In this document: piece after piece, positions 61,287 through 64,000 of the stretch
Layout of the letters: every line of letters begins with the position of its first letter
How positions within the stretch are numbered: position 1 is the stretch's first letter
DNA from: Kineococcus gynurae
GTDB lineage: Bacteria > Actinomycetota > Actinomycetes > Actinomycetales > Kineococcaceae
Assembly: GCF_050871315.1 (NCBI RefSeq)
Contig: NZ_JBJLRE010000001.1
DNA length: 64,000 nucleotides
Strand: one strand, 5' to 3'
Program-made: the position numbers and the translations under genes
Notes under the pieces: model-generated
The model's database searches: none
What the model was told of the DNA's origin: nothing
Seen by the model: the letters and a program-made list of their open reading frames with translations, nothing else

Positions 61287-62957
61287 GTGAGCACCGTGCA
61301 GAACCCCGACACCGTGGTCGGCACGACCGACGCGAGCAAGGACGCCAACTGGTGGCGGCAGGCCGTCGTCTACCAGATCTACCCCCGCTCGTTCGGCGAC
61401 GACAACGGCGACGGCATCGGTGACCTGAAGGGCATCACGTCGCGGGTCGGCTACCTGCAGCGGCTGGGTGTGGACGCGGTCTGGCTCAGCCCGTTCTACC
61501 CCTCGGCCCTGGCCGACGGCGGTTACGACGTCGACGACTACCGCGACGTGGACCCGAAGATCGGCACCCTGGCCGACTTCGACGAGATGCAGGCCGCGCT
61601 CAAGGCCGCCGGGATCCGGCTCATCGTCGACATCGTCCCCAACCACTCCTCCGACCGGCACGAGTGGTTCCGGGCCGCGCTGGCCGCCGCCCCTGGTTCG
61701 CCCGAGCGCGACCGCTACATCTTCCGCCACGGCCGGGGCGAGAACGGCGAGCTGCCGCCCACCGACTGGACCGCGATGTTCGGCGGCCCGACGTGGGAAC
61801 CGGTCGGGGACGGCGAGTGGTACCTGCACATCTTCGCGCCCGAGCAGCCGGACTGGAACTGGGACAACCGCGAGGTCCGGGACGACTTCCTGAAGACCCT
61901 GCGGTTCTGGTCCGACCGTGGCGTCGACGGTTTCCGCGTCGACGTCGCGCACGCGCTGACCAAGGACCTCAGCGAACCGCTGCCGGAGACCATGAACTAC
62001 GAGTCGCACACCGCCCCCGACGGTGAGCACCGCATGATGGACCGCGACGAGGTCCACGAGATCTACGCCGAATGGCGTCAGGTGTTCGACGAGTACGACC
62101 CGCCGCGGATGGCGGTCGCCGAGGCGTGGGTCCCGGCGCACCGCCGGCCCCGCTACGCCTCCCCCGAGGGGCTCGGTCAGGCGTTCAACTTCGACCTGCT
62201 CGAGGCCTCCTTCGACGCGTCGCAGTTCCGCACCATCATCGAGGAGAACCTCGACCTGGCCGCGCGCTCGGGGGCGTCCTCGACGTGGGTGTTCTCCAAC
62301 CACGACAAGATCCGGCACGCGAGCCGCTACGCCCTGCCGGCCGACGTCGACGAGAACGACTGGCTGATGAGCGGGGGGACCGACCCCCGTCCCGACGACG
62401 TGCAGGGGCTGCGTCGGGCGCGGGCGGCGACCGCGCTCGCACTCGCCCTCCCGGGCAGCACGTACCTCTACCAGGGGGAGGAGCTCGGCCTGCCCGAGGT
62501 CGCCGACATCCCCGCCGACGACCTGCAGGACCCGACCTGGCTGCGCACCGAGGGCAAGATCAAGGGTCGTGACGGGTGTCGCGTCCCGCTCCCCTGGACC
62601 ACCGAGGCGGGGTCCTTCGGGTTCGGCGGGACCCCGCACCTGCCGCAGCCGGAATGGTTCGGCCGGTACGCCGCCGCGTCGCAGGACGCCGACCCGACCT
62701 CGACCCTGTCCTTCTACCGCGAGGCGTTGGCCCTGCGGGCGAAGCTGCAGACCTCGGAGCACCTGGAGTTCCTGGAGACCGCGGGCGACGTCGTCGCGTT
62801 CCGTCGCCCCGGCGGCTGGGTGTCGGTGACCAACTTCGGCACCGGGCCCGTCGCCCTCCCCGAGGGTCGGGTCCTGCTCGCCAGCGGCCCGTTGGACGCC
62901 GCGGCCGGCGACCTGCCCGGCGAGACGACGGTGTGGCTGCAGGAGACCACCGCCTGA
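61287..62957 (+). CDS. GH13 alpha-glucosidase / oligo-1,6-glucosidase
   Basis: A 556-residue glycoside hydrolase family 13 enzyme acting on the non-reducing end of alpha-glucosides (maltose, isomaltose, trehalose- or sucrose-type; specificity not certain). WWRQAVVYQIYPRSFGDDNG opens the barrel. The four conserved regions are IVDIVPNHSS, GFRVDVAHAL (nucleophile Asp219), MAVAEAW (acid/base Glu279) and VFSNHDK (Asp340). No signal peptide is present, so it is a cytosolic enzyme for imported sugars. GTG 61287 follows GGAAGGA. Divergent ROK and convergent LacI regulators flank it, which suggests sugar-responsive control. No transporter gene is adjacent. Confidence 0.92.
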   Translation: MSTVQNPDTVVGTTDASKDANWWRQAVVYQIYPRSFGDDNGDGIGDLKGITSRVGYLQRLGVDAVWLSPFYPSALADGGYDVDDYRDVDPKIGTLADFDEMQAALKAAGIRLIVDIVPNHSSDRHEWFRAALAAAPGSPERDRYIFRHGRGENGELPPTDWTAMFGGPTWEPVGDGEWYLHIFAPEQPDWNWDNREVRDDFLKTLRFWSDRGVDGFRVDVAHALTKDLSEPLPETMNYESHTAPDGEHRMMDRDEVHEIYAEWRQVFDEYDPPRMAVAEAWVPAHRRPRYASPEGLGQAFNFDLLEASFDASQFRTIIEENLDLAARSGASSTWVFSNHDKIRHASRYALPADVDENDWLMSGGTDPRPDDVQGLRRARAATALALALPGSTYLYQGEELGLPEVADIPADDLQDPTWLRTEGKIKGRDGCRVPLPWTTEAGSFGFGGTPHLPQPEWFGRYAAASQDADPTSTLSFYREALALRAKLQTSEHLEFLETAGDVVAFRRPGGWVSVTNFGTGPVALPEGRVLLASGPLDAAAGDLPGETTVWLQETTA

Positions 62958-62970
62958 GTCCCCCGGGGGG

Positions 62971-63975
62971 TCACCCCGATTCGCCGACGACGAAACGGTG
63001 CTCGACCCGACGGGTCGGGCACCGTTCCGTCGTCCCGGATGCCGACGCCCGCCCCTCGGCCAGGGCGAACACCTGCTCCAGGGCGACCGTCGCGACCTCG
63101 GCCATGTCCAGGGCCAGGGTCGAGGGCCGCGGGGTGACGTAGCGGCCGATGGTCAACCCGTCCACCCCCACCACCCGGACCGACTCGGGCACGGCGACCC
63201 CGGCCTGCCGGAGTTCGCGCAGGACCCCGAACGCACCGACGTCGTTGAAGGCGACCACCGCGTCGCTCCCGGCGGGGGTCGCGGTCCCGGCCGGGACGAC
63301 CCGGACCGGGATCCCGGCGGCCGCGAAGGCGTCGCGGAACAACCCGACCCGGCGCGACGGGGTGCTCCGGCCCCGGGCCTCGTGCAGGACGGGGGAACGC
63401 ACCCCGGCCGCCACCAGGTGCGCGACGGCCGCGTGCACGGCCGGGGCCAGGTCGAGGCGGACCCGGGCGTGGCGGGAGGTCGGGCAGCCCGGGCAGTCCG
63501 CCCGGTCGGGTTCGACCCCGACCTCGACGACGGGCAGGTTGGGCGCCCCGCGGGGGGCGACGAACGCGCGCCCGGTGAAACTCAGGACCGCGTCGACCCC
63601 CGTCTCCACGACGTCGCTGGTACCTGGTTCGGCCAGCACCACGTGCCACCCGGCCGCGCCCGCCTCCCGCAGCACCCGGGAGGCCAGTTCGGGGTAGTAG
63701 GGGTTGGCCAGGTCGGCCACGAGCAGGCCGAGCGTGCGGGCCCCCGGCTTGACCAGTCCCCGCCCGAAACGCGAGGGGCGGTAGTCGAGCTCGGCGGCCG
63801 CCGCGAGCACCCGTTCCCGGGTGGCGACGGCGATGCCGGGCATCTCGTGCAGGGCCCGGGTCACCGTCTGCCGCGAAACGCCCGCGGCGGCGGCGACGTC
63901 GAGGATCGTCGCCGCCCGCCCCGGCGGTGCGGTGCGCGGCCGCCGAACCCGGCCCGAACCGGTGCGGCGGGGCAC
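62971..63975 (-). CDS. LacI family transcriptional regulator (5' end near window edge)
   Basis: At least 334 residues of a LacI/GalR regulator: helix-turn-helix TILDVAAAAGVSRQTVTRAL, hinge AAAAELDYRPSRFGRGLVKP, then LGLLVADLANPYYPELASRV and AVVAFNDVGAFGVLRELRQA, ending VVGVDGLTIGRYVTPRPSTL. The frame stays open to the window edge, and GTG 63975 is the last good start inside it, so the true start may lie beyond. The visible sequence already includes the complete DNA-binding domain with a basic N-terminal leader. It is convergent with the GH13 gene (13-base gap). Its target is unknown; the glucosidase is a candidate. Confidence 0.82.
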   Translation of the reverse strand: MPRRTGSGRVRRPRTAPPGRAATILDVAAAAGVSRQTVTRALHEMPGIAVATRERVLAAAAELDYRPSRFGRGLVKPGARTLGLLVADLANPYYPELASRVLREAGAAGWHVVLAEPGTSDVVETGVDAVLSFTGRAFVAPRGAPNLPVVEVGVEPDRADCPGCPTSRHARVRLDLAPAVHAAVAHLVAAGVRSPVLHEARGRSTPSRRVGLFRDAFAAAGIPVRVVPAGTATPAGSDAVVAFNDVGAFGVLRELRQAGVAVPESVRVVGVDGLTIGRYVTPRPSTLALDMAEVATVALEQVFALAEGRASASGTTERCPTRRVEHRFVVGESG

Positions 63976-64000
63976 CGTCCCGGTCGGCGACGAGGACGCT

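Overview
This window is high-GC (by eye roughly 74%) actinobacterial chromosomal DNA. The gene content (DUF4191 protein, glnE-glnA2, a DUF222/HNH protein, GTG starts, -10 boxes placed 6-7 bases before start codons) points to Actinomycetota. Kineococcus or another Kineosporiaceae is my best guess, but that is an inference from gene content and style. No rRNA, tRNA, CRISPR array, phage or insertion sequence was seen.

Left arm (1-7.4 kb): the tail of an unidentified gene, a possible decayed small gene, a GH29 alpha-L-fucosidase, and a TetR regulator divergent from a flavin amine oxidase-universal stress protein-APC permease operon that looks like amine or amino acid uptake and oxidation. A DeoR-type regulator follows and loses its N-terminus in a 184-base poly-G/poly-C block (7395-7578). 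The E2 acyltransferase on the other side loses its N-terminus in the same block. I read this as an artificial join of two contig ends, so the left arm may not belong next to the rest.

Housekeeping block A (7.6-19.6 kb): sucB (3' part), a TIGR01777 epimerase, a Ser/Thr kinase, an FAD oxidoreductase with an S51 peptidase, lipB, a serine hydrolase, lipA, a DUF4191 protein, an RDD protein and glnA (GS-I). A near-consensus four-half-site GlnR box lies upstream of glnA. Housekeeping block B (47.6-55.2 kb): glnE, glnA2, nadE and panB. In Mycobacterium tuberculosis the orthologues of A and B form one neighbourhood (Rv2215-Rv2225). Here they are split by about 28 kb of transport and catabolic genes.

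The intervening accessory region holds several separately regulated modules. (1) 19.7-27.0 kb: asparaginase, a CE4 deacetylase/imidase-like hydrolase, an MFS carrier, two SDR dehydrogenases and a hypothetical protein, behind two LacI-type operators with a divergent LacI gene. (2) An EamA transporter and TetR regulator sharing an operator, plus a DUF427 protein. (3) A YtfQRT/YjfF-like sugar ABC importer with its LacI regulator, each with a matching palindromic operator. (4) An acetamidase/formamidase, an MprF-like lysyltransferase/flippase, a frameshifted membrane-anchored protein, pyruvate carboxylase and two small ORFs. (5) A fused NAD-dependent dehydrogenase/RraA-like aldolase, a DctM-like permease, a small membrane protein and a convergent IclR regulator.

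Right arm (55.2-64 kb): a leaderless PadR regulator with a membrane protein, a DUF222/HNH protein, a DUF4375-like protein, an alpha/beta hydrolase, a ROK regulator divergent from a GH13 alpha-glucosidase, and a LacI regulator at the edge. Eleven genes carry the same leaderless signature, which was used to choose their start codons.
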